A stretch of 26,989 nt of DNA from Gnetum montanum (taxonomy: Eukaryota > Streptophyta > Gnetopsida > Gnetales > Gnetaceae). The translations under genes were made by a program, and so were the position numbers. Positions 1 through 9,949 of this stretch are shown one piece after another. Positions within the stretch are counted from its first letter, which is position 1; every line of letters starts with the position of its first letter. The notes under the pieces were generated by a model, which saw nothing but the letters and a program-made list of their open reading frames with translations, had not been told where the DNA came from and did no database searches. Where the stretch lies: the NCBI GenBank assembly GCA_015680685.1, contig MNCI01002657.1, positions 541,450 to 568,438 on the forward strand. The letters are read 5' to 3'.

Positions 1-1138
1 GTGAGAGTCTGTATAAGATGGAAGGCTTGGTCCAGACCTGTTGACGGAGGTGTCTGTGTAGAAGGCATAGGAGGTTGGACTGGGAGGGCGACGCTAGGAA
101 ATGAAAACGAAGGAAGAGGTTGGCTGGTGGGGCGGGGATCCCAGCAGGCAGGGGAGCCTGTGAAGACCACCACCCACTGGTTTGCGAAGAGGGGTTAGCT
201 ATCGCCTGCTACGCGAGATAAGGATGAGGATACTATGGGACCACCTGTGGAACATGCGTTGTGGGTGCAACCAAGGGTTGCATGCCATACACCACAGACT
301 GGGTATGTTGTGCCGCCGGGTTGGCCCACTGACTTGCGGTAGGCTGTTGGATGTAAGTTTGTGGATGAATGGCTATGATAATATGTTGAGTTGGAGGGGG
401 CGGAAGTGACAAGGTTTGCGCCAGGCACGTTGTGGATATGTTGTGAGGTTGTATCTAAGGGATGAAATGGGGCGCGACGGTCGCCGAGACCACCACTGGG
501 ATGCTAAGTACCCGCGGTGACGAAACCGCCCCCATGTTATTATGAGGTATTTGTACTTACAGCCCAGACAGCTGCGCGGTGGCTTGCGGAAGGACAAGGA
601 TGTGCATCTACGTGGTCATGGCTAGGTTAAGAGAGGTGGCCTCTCCATTGAGCGGGAATGACGAATTAACATAAGTATGGGGGCTCAGAGTGTGGAATGA
701 GTGTTCGGACTGGGCCGCAAACTCATCATCTTCTTCCTCCCCATCCTGGGGTTCCACCATAGCCTGTGCAGCCTGGCTCTTGGCCATGAACAATTGTGTG
801 ATAAGTTCATGTTGATGTTCGGTCAAGGGAATAATGTCGTAAGCTGTTGGTTTGAAATCATGGCCCCCTCGGTGGATCACCTCAAAGTTTCGTTTCGCTT
901 CGACTTTGGCCCAGCTGAGAGCCAGCTTCACCTGGATCTTAACACAGATAAAGTTGTATTCTTCAGGGGTTATGACTATGAAGACGGGCTCTTTTCCCTG
1001 AAGTCTCAATGACCGACGTGATGGTCCTTGAGATCCTGCTACGCCAGGAGCTGTTCTAGTGACCGCAATAGGGTTCACAGATGTGGCACCCAAATCAGTA
1101 GGGACCATGGCGGTTGTGGTCATGTAAAAGGAATCCAT
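1..1138 (-). pseudogene. degenerate gag-like Pro/Gln-rich polyprotein, 3' end off the window
   Basis: An ATG at 1138 opens a 176-codon frame to a stop at 610-608. The same frame continues to the window edge, interrupted by stops at 559-557, 457-455, 235-233 and 211-209. The N-terminal part (residues 1-60) carries a basic stretch RRSLRLQGK; residues 130-150 are acidic (DGEEEDDE). Beyond the first stop the frame is rich in Pro, Gln, Ser and Ala, for example LPPPPTQH near 400-380, which suits a linker of a gag protein and argues that the frame was once coding. Four of the five stops are TAG, in a Gln-rich protein, as expected from CAG decay. No Retrotrans_gag core or zinc knuckle was recognised, so gag is inferred from position after a putative LTR and PBS. 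Confidence 0.45.
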
Positions 1139-1360
1139 TGATCAATGAGATTGACGGTGACTGATAATGGGATCTAAAAGATGGCTGGCAATAAGATCAC
1201 AGATAGGCTTTCTACCCTGTAGGATTCCAAAGGAATCATTGCTGAGACCGATCTACACCACACGACTTATCGTAAGCTTCCCTGGAGGTATTACGTTTAC
1301 AATTTTGGGTATAGATCGCTAACAGGGCTACCTGGAAAAGGCGGATTGGAACCTAAGCAG

Positions 1361-1377
1361 TCCTCCTTCTAGTGCCA
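1361..1377 (-). promoter_or_regulatory. candidate primer-binding site of the left element
   Basis: On the minus strand this reads TGGCACTAGAAGGAGGA. It begins with TGG, as every PBS complementary to a tRNA CCA end does, and lies about 6 bases beyond a possible LTR end (TTACA, ending at 1384) and about 220 bases upstream of the gag-like ATG. I could not match it to a specific tRNA from memory. It is a positional call only. Confidence 0.3.
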
Positions 1378-1383
1378 GAAAAC

Positions 1384-2691
1384 TGTAACGATGGAAAATG
1401 TCGGCAGCTGGAGAATACCAACCAAAATTCCTCGTACACAGTTTTAACCACAGATCCGTGCGAGGGCTATGCTGGAAAAACGAATCTGCGGAGCCCTGAA
1501 TGGTCTTATCGATCAGATAGGGACTTACTAATCAGTAAAACGATGGGGATTATGAAATATTCTGTGGATCGATTTGATTCGAGGAATCGCAAAATGAAGA
1601 AAAAACGACGTAGATGAATTGTAATGATGATAACGCTAAACACGATAAGAAGAAGCTAACACAAGAGAAATGCGTGGTTTCAAGATCTACGCTTTGACTT
1701 GAAAATGTATATTTTGTATATCACGTTACAATGGGGAGACCTCGATTACTTGATGTACATCATGCCCAAAACAACAAGAAAACTGTCCAAACAGAAGTCC
1801 GATCTACCTTGTGGGCCAAAGCTGGGATGCAAGGAAGGTCAAGCTCTAACATCCATCGATCAACTGTTTCTGATCAATAGAGTCTACGAACTGTGTGAGA
1901 TGGTCTCACGATCTTCGATCCGCTTCTTTTGCCTTAGGTAGTTCCTATTTAGGACCGCCAATGATCATTGATGGAGAAAGTCGTGTCTCCCCCAAAAGAA
2001 CGATTACTCTTGTTGCCGATGCTCAAGCGAACTGTGCTCTGTTTCTGCTGGAAGGTGATGCTATCAACAATTGCCAAAGTGCTGCTCTCTCTGTCTCTGC
2101 TCAAGGTGATAAGTGCTCCTGTGCTCAGAAAAATGTCCTTGCCTCTTTGATTTTCCCACCTCTATATCTTTGTCAACTGGGGTATTTATAGGCTGTGATG
2201 TCCTGTAGAAAAGGCACAACCCTGATGATGTGTACCCCGGACGTTTCGAGTACTGTTGACTTGACCTTTTTGTATCAAACTTTGTGACTATGCACAATAC
2301 GCTCATTTGCGTATTGTGCGTGTGAAGAATGGATGCGCGTCGGGCATGTTTCAACTGTCTTTAGGTTATATTATGCTCATTCGCGTTGCGTTGCATGCAA
2401 GAGCGTAACATAACGTGGAAGATAACTGATTCAAGCTGTTTTATGCTCGTTTACGCAGCCACGCATAATGAAGCATAAACATTGTTTAGCTTGGCGATGC
2501 AATACGCTGCGATACGCTTCGTCGTGTATGATGAGCAATTTGCATGCCAAGAGAAAAGGGTTGATCTATTGCACTTCCTTAGACTTTGGCTTTGACTGTT
2601 TTGGAGCTCATTACGCTGTCGTGCGTAACAGAGCGTAAACCTGGCCTTGAACAAAAGCCTTAGCAAAATATACGAGAAGTTGCATGTTACA
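1384..2691 (-). repeat. putative 5' LTR of the left element (limits uncertain)
   Basis: On the minus strand the segment would begin TGTAAC (2691-2686) and end GTTACA (1389-1384), a 6-bp TG...CA inverted terminus. Inside are a TATA box and an upstream hairpin cluster, consistent with U3 followed by R/U5. One hairpin of the cluster (2772-2799) lies outside this limit, so the true start may be nearer 2860. No second LTR copy is in the window to fix the ends, and GTTAC words are common in the hairpins, so the terminal match may be chance. Confidence 0.35.
2183..2190 (-). promoter_or_regulatory. TATA box of the left element's LTR promoter
   Basis: The minus strand reads TATAAATA inside CCTATAAATACCCC, a strong plant TATA consensus in GC-rich surroundings. 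It points leftwards, towards the gag-like frame starting at 1138. Transcription would start roughly 25-35 bases further left, near 2155. It lies about 100 bases downstream, in the transcription sense, of the nearest hairpin. Confidence 0.5.
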
Positions 2692-2799
2692 CTGCTGAAG
2701 CCTCACCACATGCCGAAGTAAATAGCCTTCTAATGCTGGATTATGTTTGAATAGAATCACGTTAAGTGCTATTACGCTGTGTCGCGTGATATAGCGTAA
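2292..2799. repeat. cluster of six CpG-rich imperfect inverted repeats (TTACGCT/AGCGTAA family)
   Basis: Six potential hairpins share the words TTACGC, TATGCTC and GCGTAA. (1) 2292-2302 with 2309-2319 is a perfect 11-bp stem with a 6-base loop. (2) 2365-2378 with 2401-2414 is 14 bp with two transitions. (3) 2438-2447 with 2472-2480 has one bulge. (4) 2491-2502 with 2540-2550 has one bulge. (5) 2611-2616 with 2623-2628 is perfect. (6) 2772-2778 with 2793-2799 is perfect, with a 14-base loop. Each carries CpG dinucleotides. They lie upstream of the minus-strand TATA box, so they may be U3 enhancer or protein-binding elements. The function is inferred; the inverted repeats are seen directly. Confidence 0.75.
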
Positions 2800-2989
2800 A
2801 CAGAGAAAGCATAGAAAGATTAGGAATCTGCACAGGAAGTCGAAGACTTGATGCTACGTGCCTCTTGGTCTTGCTCTATCTTATTCTCCCTTCTGGAATT
2901 CTGACATGCGCCCTTGCCTGAATTGCAAATCTTTGCCTGAGGCCGACTCGCAATTTTCACGGTGTTTCACCTACAACCATGATCATCTA
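2692..2989. other. junction stretch without a recognisable gene
   Basis: This stretch lies between the left minus-strand element and the first recognisable gag coding of the plus-strand gypsy element. It holds the last hairpin (2772-2799). A short open frame from 2858 has no recognisable motif, though its 3' end may overlap decayed gag. Base composition changes here from CpG-rich to CpG-poor. I see no 5' LTR or PBS for the plus-strand element. Confidence 0.5.
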
Positions 2990-3760
2990 GCCTCTTTCAT
3001 CAATGCCATTACTCATCATAAAGCCTCAACCCTTCTAACTTCCCCCCCAACCATTTTTACAAAGCCCACAAACCACTAGAGTTCCCCCAAGGCTTGTATT
3101 AGGCCTTCCAAATGGTCCAAAAGCTTACCAAAGAGCTACACAAGATCAACACTTCTACTGTGTAGACAATCTAGCTAATGAACTTCTATAAAGATAATTT
3201 CATTAGTTTGACTATCCCTCAAATCACTCTTTTTTTTGGGCATTTCCATTCCATAGTTTACCAAGTACAATGATGAGGGTGATTCCAACGCACACCTCAC
3301 TACCTTATGCTTTGAGTGATTGTTGTTACAAGCTTGGCTGCATGTCATATTTTTGTATCTTCCTTATGTCATTCACCAGGAAAGCCTTATCTTGGTACCA
3401 CACATTACCTAGAGGATCTATTACCTCATTGGAGAACTTAATTTCACAATTCATCAACCATTTCAAATATAAATTGGAACTAGATAACATCTTTGATCAA
3501 CTAATGAAAATCAAGCAGGGGCCTCGTAAACTTGTCTAAAAGTTCATTCAATGATGGAATGCTCTACTTAATGAGATTCCTGAGCCTATAGTTGAAATCC
3601 TTCTTCTTGCCATTTTCAATAGGGAACTCAATGACTTCATTAAGTCTAAAATATATTAGCTAGACACTCAATTCCTTAGCTAAGATTTCACACAAACCAA
3701 AAACATAGAAGAATCCATTAAAACTAGTGGTGCTCTAGCCTACATAGCATACAAAAACTA
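2990..3760 (+). pseudogene. Ty3/gypsy gag (capsid) remnant
   Basis: Gag would form the virus-like particle that packages element RNA. Decayed coding is seen from about 3000 in shifting frames: a helix-like stretch QMVQKLTKELHKIN (about 3110-3150), then KYNDEGDSNAHLTTLC (about 3263-3310). The Retrotrans_gag core follows in the frame 3270-3539, with FTRKALSWYHTLPRGSI and then LENLISQFINHFKY, the usual W-x2-LP...S...W/L...L...F...F pattern. Coding continues past the stop at 3537-3539 as FIQ-stop-WNALLNEIP; the TGA at 3552-3554 replaces an expected Arg codon (CGA to TGA). At least two frameshifts are needed. The family call is strong; the protein is certainly dead. Confidence 0.8.
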
Positions 3761-4089
3761 GTATACAAGGAAGAATAGGAATTGGGGGATGTAAAATCAT
3801 GTAGCTATGGTCACTATGGCCAAAGGAAATAAAACTATGTAAGGGTAAAAAAAATCAACCCAAGGAGCTTGTTGTAACTGCTCAATCTTTAATATTAAGG
3901 GCCTTTGCATCAAAGTAATCTAAGTCTAACTTTGAGAGGAAGGATTGGTTAAAATACACCAAGTTACCTTTGAAACCATTCTAACTCCTTAATAAGTTAA
4001 TTAAGAGTGGTTGAATCTCGTATAAGCAAATGACTGAGAATGCATGTAAGAGGCATGATCAATTATGGAAAATTGCTAAGGATCCCATT

Positions 4090-4240
4090 GTAGTAACCAA
4101 GGATGAGTCACCATTGCTAAAATATTTCAAACTTGATTGATTATGCCACTATCATGAGTTGCCTAGTCATGATATCAATTTCTGCTTGGTCCTAATGGAT
4201 GAGCTACAAAAGATGATAAACAATATAGAGTTAGTACTAC
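4090..4240 (+). pseudogene. gag zinc-knuckle-like (CCHC-type) motif remnant
   Basis: The frame from 4144 reads CHYHELPSHDINFC followed by LVLMDELQKMI. This matches the C-x-YH...GH...C pattern followed by LKEEIE.LI that Tat/Ogre gag proteins carry between capsid and protease, with the Gly before the second His lost. In gag such motifs bind the element RNA. The surroundings (3760-4090 and 4240-5150) are Lys/Thr/Ser-rich decayed linker without further recognisable domains. Confidence 0.55.
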
Positions 4241-5149
4241 ACACTTCCATCTTAGTTAGGCCTCAAAACCAATCCATGTAAGTATACAAAGATTCATTGA
4301 CTATAAATAATACCCTTTATACAATAGCAACATTCAACATTAGCAATGGCCTAAGATGTAATTGGGAGCTATTTGTGATTCAAGTACCTTCTTGTGATGA
4401 AAGGATTCCTTCAAATTTATCAATTTCAAGAACTCCTTTTGTTGTAATCATACCATCACCTATGTCTCATAGAGAACCATTCATCATTAGAGTGCCCCCT
4501 CCCACTATCACTAAGTCTATAACCCATATTGACCAACATCTTCCTATGGTGGCCAATGCAACAGTCTCCTCATAGCTCAATAACAAGAAGTCAACAACCA
4601 AGCAATGAAAGAAACATTCCACCAAGCCTAAGGCCAAAGAAAATAAGTAAGCAAAGGCATGGAAGGAATTGGGTCCAACAAATCCCACATATATTTCAGC
4701 CATCTCCATAAACTCCAACACTCAAAACACTTTAACTAATCATCCTAGGAAGGACCATAAACCATAAGAAAAAGGAGAGGGGATCAAACCACAAATGCTA
4801 AATCATGAAGATTGAATCCTAGGAAAAATGGAGAAAGTCAAGGATAATAAGAATGAAAATAATAGTCAATGACAAGGACTTTCTCAATGTCATTTAGTAG
4901 GTGAAACTCTTGTTAAAGTAAAAGAATACATCCTTGAGCTTGTATGACCTGGTAATGACCTCCTCTACTCACCATGAAGCCTTAGTAAGGATGTTGACTT
5001 TAATTCTTGTTAGTGTGAACATTCTTGTGAATGAAGAATCCATTTATGTAGTAATGGTGAATCCTTCACCTAGGGAAGCAACGAACTTCACTACCCTAGT
5101 GTTTTGTGATAGCAAGGTAAAGACCAATCCCTAGGACTATGAGATAATG

Positions 5150-5470
5150 AGGGTTCCTCTCTTTATAATCATAAGAGTTAGACAATATAAAATACATAGG
5201 ATACACATTGATGATGGAGCAACAACCAATGTTATTCCTTTTACCATTATTGAGTGGCTAGGCCTGGTAGAACACATGCAAAGCACTCCTATCTCTACAC
5301 TCTAATCCTTTAATAGATCAAAGATAATGGTAAAGGGTTCTATCTCTTTAGACTTCGTAGCAATGGAAAAATTCTCCACATTTTCCAACTTCTTGATGAT
5401 GGAAGAGATACTAGGATTCAATCTAATCTTGGAAGGGCCCTAGTCAGCTCAATTACCAACCATTTCCTTT
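5150..5470 (+). pseudogene. retropepsin (aspartic protease) of the Tat/Ogre-like element
   Basis: The frame reads YKIHRIHIDDGATTNVIPF, with the active-site motif D-[DTS]-G-[AS] at 5210-5221 (IDDGA). It continues through KIMVKGSISLDF to NLILEGP near 5419-5440, the counterpart of the NAILGRPW signature that closes plant gypsy retropepsins; the last part appears to have lost a base. The enzyme would cut the gag-pol polyprotein as a homodimer. A TAG at 5300-5310 and the altered C-terminal motif make it non-functional. It is in the expected place after gag and is followed by the large non-coding gap. Confidence 0.75.
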
Positions 5471-5679
5471 CCCATCCATTAAGAAATTCACCTATCTTAT
5501 GAGTAAGGTAACATAATAATTCATGGTGATAGTATGATCTCTTTATCAATCAACAATGTTGACTTGGAATGAGGGTCTGAAGTGGAGTTTCAATAAGAGA
5601 CTTCTATTATCAAGAGTGAAGTTGAGAGGCCCAATGGAGTAAACCAAGCCAAGATCTTGACCATCAGCACCAGTAATTC

Positions 5680-8060
5680 TAGAAGTGGACATGCACAACA
5701 AAAGTTCATCAAAAATAATCAAACATTGCTCTCCTTTGATCCCCTTAGTAGTTTCCATGTTGGCCTACATGAAGCTAATGTGGAATAAGAAGGAAAACTC
5801 ATAAAATTATCAAATTTGTAAAATGTTGACCCCAAGTGGGCTATTGACACTAGTGACCCAAAGGATACATATGCATGAACAAAACTTTACAAAAATTACA
5901 AAAAATCAATTCCCCAAAGTCCTCCTAGCAGGTTCCATACTAGTCAACATAAAGCTAGTGTGGAACTCAAGGGGGATATTATAAAATCACCAAAACCTCA
6001 AAAATTCTAGATTTTAGCTTTAGGCTTCCACTATCAACTCCAACATCCTTGGAAACATGCATGCATGCTAAAAATGGTTAAAATTAGCTAAAAATCAATT
6101 ATTTTGAACCTTGCTAGTTGGTTCCATATTGGAAAACGTGGAGTTAAAGTGGAACCAAGGAGGGAACCTTCACAATCACTTAGCTACCCTCCAAACTACT
6201 TTATTCTCATCTAAAACCCTAATCCTCAACATTGGAAACCTTAGAAGTGCACATGCATGACTGGAATTAATATGAATTAGCAAAAATCAATCCCTCTTAA
6301 TTCTTCTAGCTTACTCCATGTGGACCAGTGTGGAATAAAGGAGGTAAGCCCAAAAAACCATTAAAAAACCTTTGAAATTGACAAACTTTGGCCTTGGGCC
6401 TTCATTATCAATGTTAGCAACCTTGGAACTACACATGCATAGTTAGAAGTGATCTAAAATAGTCAAAATTTGATTTATTCTTATCATCCCATCTAGTTTC
6501 ATGGTGGCTAGGGTGGAAGTAGAGGGATGACTTCACAAACCACCTAGAAAACCTCCAAAATAATAGATTTTAACCCTAAACCCTAGCCCCTAATATTGAC
6601 AACCGTATGAGCACACATGCATAGTCAATTGAGGTCAAAATTGGTCTAGATCTAAGATTTATGGTTCCTTCATGCTAAGGACATCCTCTTCCATGCCAAC
6701 CATCATGGAGGCTAAGGGGAGACTCATTTAGGGCTTAGAAGCACATCATAATCACATTAGATGATCGTGCATGCACCATAGAACCCTATTGACACCCTCT
6801 AGAGCCTTCAAACCATAAGAAATGGACTAAACATGGACAAACATTAATCGTTCTTGTTCTTCATACCTAGTTCCATAATGGCCAATGTGGAACCAAGGGG
6901 TATAATTTAAAACCCATTAGAATCCTTCAAAATTTCCAAATTTTCACTCTATAACCTTGTCAACACATCCAAGAGTCATCAAAATTTGCAAAACAAGCTT
7001 GAAATAGCTAAAAATAAACACCCTTAGTCTTCCACGCTGAGCACCCTCTCTTCCATGTTGGCCAATGTAGAGCTAATGTAGAGACAAGGGGGAAAATTAA
7101 AAAACCACTTTGGGATCCTCAGAATTACTAAATTTTGACCAAAAACCCTAGTATTCGACACTGGCAAACTTGGGAAGTGACATGCATGGTTAGCTTTTAC
7201 CAAAACTAGCCTAGATCTAAATATTTTGATGCTTCCACACTAAATACCTCCTCTTCCATGCTGGTTAACCTAGATATCCTACCTTTTGGTCTCATAGAAT
7301 GAATCAACACTCTGAGAGATTAAGAATCTATGCTAGAGAAGCTTAAGACCTCATGGCCTAAATACTGCATTCATTTGACCTAGTTTTAACACTTAAATCT
7401 CATCCACTCCCTTCTTCCATGCTATATAAATTCCTTCCAGCATCAATCAAGGGGGATGTAACAATTCATATCCCTAAATAGCCTTCAAACATGCCCAAAA
7501 ATGACCAAAAACTTGGAAAATCAAAGTTTGCAAACCTAGGGGCCTAGAAACCTAGTCAATTTTCTCTCCAGAACATCATAAGATCAAAAATAGGAGTCTC
7601 ACATCTAATCCATGTTAGCTAATGTGGAGACTACTTCAAGGCTACTCTAACACTTAAAACCTCATGTAGATGGCATAAATATGCAACTAGGAGATACACA
7701 ATTGCTAGATTTTGATTCCAGCTACACATGCAACCCTTTCTAATCCTATTTTGACTAACCTTTGGATTCTCTACATTGAACCCCCTCTCCTCCATGTGTG
7801 AATAGTGTGAAGAAAGGAGGGTGAAACTTTCAAACCTACATTTTAGCCATTACTGACCTTAGGAGTGTCCAATTTTGACAGATTTGACCCTGCACTACAT
7901 TAGGAAGGGCTTGAAATCTTGATTTTGGACCTATGGATTTCTCAAAACATACTTTCCTTAGTTTCCATGATGAGGATCACTCCTTCCATTCTAACCAATG
8001 TGGAAATAGGGGGGCCTAGTGTGGAAGCCTCAAAACTCTTGATTTCTAAGCCCAAATTTC
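5680..8060 (+). repeat. degenerate tandem array of about 186-bp units (at least 12)
   Basis: The word TCCATG/TCCATA, usually extended as TTCCATGTTGGCCAATGTGG or a variant, recurs at 5754, 5934, 6123, 6315, 6499 (as TTCATGG), 6690, 6872, 7052, 7255, 7416, 7609, 7791 and 7984. The spacings run from 161 to 203 bases, mean about 186. A second anchor, ACATGCA, recurs about 70 bases before it at 5689, 5867, 6055, 6251, 6433, 6615, 7180 and 7726. Some units (6690, 7052, 7255, 7791) carry an extra C-rich CTCCTCT block before the anchor, suggesting two unit types. Units are strongly diverged, so the array is old. Confidence 0.85.
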
Positions 8061-8405
8061 CTAGAAACAATCCTAATTGATGACCAAACTCATCCATGAT
8101 TCTTGTAGCCTCAAGCCATGGCCTACTAAGGCCTAAAAATGGACAAACCTAATCCTTATTGACCTATATTAATCTATTTTCACCATATGTAATATGTTTT
8201 ACTTGATTTGACCTTATTACATGATGTTTTAACTTATTTTTGGCCTTGTTTTGCATTCTTAATCTTGAGGACCTAGCATAGCCTTTATATAGCCTTATAT
8301 CGTCTTTATTTGTCTTATTATAGCCTTATTTTCCTTTTTTAGCCTTCAATGGGTATTAAATAGTGAGGTTTGACCTTCCCTAGCCACCATTTGATACCAT
8401 GTGAT

Positions 8406-8518
8406 CATGGCCTACTATGACCTTAAATTGGCATCCTAGCCCACTATGGCCTTAAACTAGCATTCTAGCCTGCTATGGCCTTAAATTGGCATACTAGCTT
8501 GCTAAGCCTTAAAACTGG
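8406..8518 (+). repeat. 29-bp minisatellite, four units
   Basis: Units beginning CAT start at 8406, 8432, 8461 and 8490 and follow the pattern CTAGCC-CTATGGCCTTAAATTGG. The last three are 29 bases apart. The array sits near the 3' end of the putative intron; flanking DNA at 8270-8350 and 8540-8640 is rich in the related word TAGCCTTAT. Confidence 0.75.
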
Positions 8519-8707
8519 CAAAACTATGACTATTTTTAACCATATATAGCCTTATTTCTTGTACTTTCCTTTATTTAGCCCTTATTGTACCCCTTTTTTA
8601 CTTATTTTTACTCTATTTATAGCCTTGAATGAACTTGTTTACATTAGAATAGCATGTATTTGCATAATTTTATAGCATTTTAGCATTGTTTATTTTCTTC
8701 TACTTAG

Positions 8708-9940
8708 GTGCCACTTAATATGCTTTTAGTTGACATGCAGGATCATAGTATGAATACCTGGGAGCAAATTAGTTTGCCTTTGTGCCTACATGGATCCCAT
8801 GGTGATGTAGAATGGTATATCGACCTTGATTNGATTAGTTTTCCTTTGTGCCTACATGGATCCCATGGTGATGTAGAATGGTATATCGACCTTGATTTCC
8901 TAGATCTTGATCCTAAGAGTCTTGTCAACTACATAGCCTCAATAGAGAAACCTCTAGAATGGCCTAAAAACCTAGGCTACATAGTCGAAGAATCTTTGGT
9001 TAAGGTTCCTATTACAAAACACAATGATGAGGAAAAAACCCATAATTCAAGTTTTTCACTAGAACTTGAATAGGCTCAAGACATCACCAAGGTCCTATAA
9101 GGCAATATTAAGGCCTTTTCCTAGTCATATGAAGATATGCTACGTCTAGGTACAACACAACATCATACTTAACCCTAGCATTAGACTAGTTAAGTAAAAA
9201 GTATGCAAGATTAGATCTAATTTTTCCGTGGTAGTTCATGATGAGATCTTAAAGCTCTACCAAGATAGTTTCATTAGGGCTATCGAATACATAGAATGGA
9301 TGTCCAACATAGTTGTAGTCCCTAAAAAATGGTAGTATCCATATTTGCATTGATTTCTAAGACATAAATAAAGCAACTATTAAGGATGAATTCCCTTCTA
9401 CCTAGTATTGATCAACTAATCAATACCATAGCTAGACATGCATTGTCATTTATGGATGGATTCTCAGGATACAACAACATTAGGATCAACCTAGAGCACC
9501 AACTTAGCATAACCTTCATGATCCTCTGGGGTAACTATTGTATACCATAAATTCCTTTGGCCTTAAGAATGCAGGAGCAACCTATAATCTCACCATGACC
9601 TATATCTTTAGTGATTACATGTTAGGATTGCTTAACAATTATGTAGATGACATAGCTATTAAGTCTAAAGTGGCTAGTAACCATGCAAATGATCTAGACC
9701 TTGTGCTAAGATACTGCCTCAAGGATGAGCTTAGGCTCAATCCCAAGAAATGTGTCTACGATGTTAAGAATGGTAAGATTCTTGGCTTTATAGTATCTGA
9801 AGTAGGGTAACATGTCAATATTGATAAGGTTAAGGCCATCTCCAAGTAAGTGGTGTCTACCAATCTTAAGAAGATTCAAGTACTACAATGTATATTATAG
9901 TTTATTTTTAGGATTATGGCTAGGCTTACTGATAAGTTAC
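8708..9940 (+). pseudogene. Tat/Ogre-type reverse transcriptase remnant
   Basis: RT copies the element RNA into DNA. The frame 8708-9073 holds the pre-RT segment (KPLEWPKNLGY, then after a stop KAFS-stop-SYEDM near 9110-9140, where a TAG at 9122-9124 replaces the Trp of the FAWSYEDM motif). Frame-shifted pieces follow: IEYIEWMSNIVVVPKK (about 9278-9330), CIDF (about 9340) and SFMDGFSGYNNIRI (about 9445-9490). A clean block at 9538-9810 has FGLKNAGATY, the catalytic YVDD at 9640-9651, LRLNPKKC and KILGFIVSEVG. The fingers-to-palm order is complete, but at least two frameshifts separate the blocks. The intact YVDD and the GLKNAGATY motif make the assignment firm. Confidence 0.9.
8768..8897 (+). 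repeat. 64-bp direct duplication on both sides of a single N (probable assembly artefact)
   Basis: Bases 8768-8831 and 8834-8897 are the same 64-base sequence with one difference (G at 8776, T at 8842). The ambiguous base N lies between them at 8832. This is what results when two overlapping contig ends are joined through a gap instead of being merged. It duplicates 22 codons in the open frame that leads into RT. Confidence 0.85.
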
Positions 9941-9949
9941 AATCCATGA

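Larger units (their letters stand above)
1..2691 (-). mobile_element. 5' part of an LTR retrotransposon running off the left edge
   Basis: Reading leftwards from 2691, the order is a CpG-rich hairpin cluster, a TATA box (2190-2183), a candidate LTR end near 1384, a candidate primer-binding site (1377-1361), a leader of about 220 bases and a long broken gag-like frame from 1138 to the window edge. This is the layout of the 5' end of an LTR retrotransposon. No protease or polymerase is reached, so the superfamily cannot be assigned. The segment is visibly richer in G+C and CpG than the DNA to its right, which suggests a younger or less decayed insertion. The second LTR and the target duplication lie outside the window, so the limits are inferred. 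Confidence 0.5.
5503..8707 (+). other. putative retrotransposon intron between protease and RT
   Basis: No protease, RT or other pol homology is visible for about 3.2 kb. Coding resumes exactly after TTTATTTTCTTCTACTTAG (8689-8707), a near-ideal plant 3' splice site, with an open frame from 8708 leading into RT. Possible 5' splice sites just after the protease are GTAAGG at 5503 and GTAACA at 5508. Ogre elements of the Tat clade are known to have a spliced intron at this position. The acceptor and the coding gap are seen; splicing and the donor choice are inferred. An alternative is insertion of a satellite array. Confidence 0.45.

Noticed and set aside
701-1012. Plus-strand frame of 103 codons
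   Set aside because: It is the antisense shadow of the gag-like frame at 608-1138.
1372-2191. Several short plus-strand frames as host exons
   Set aside because: They overlap the putative LTR and leader, have no recognisable motif and no consistent splice sites.
2292-2799. Hairpins as MITE insertions
   Set aside because: Stems are short and variously sized, with no TA or other target duplications around them.
5546-6220. Protein-coding repeat in the 186-bp array
   Set aside because: The first three spacings (180, 189, 192) are multiples of three, but later ones are not, and stops occur in every frame.
5680-8060. CRISPR-like array
   Set aside because: Units are long and diverged throughout, without identical short repeats separated by unique spacers, and the context is a plant retrotransposon.
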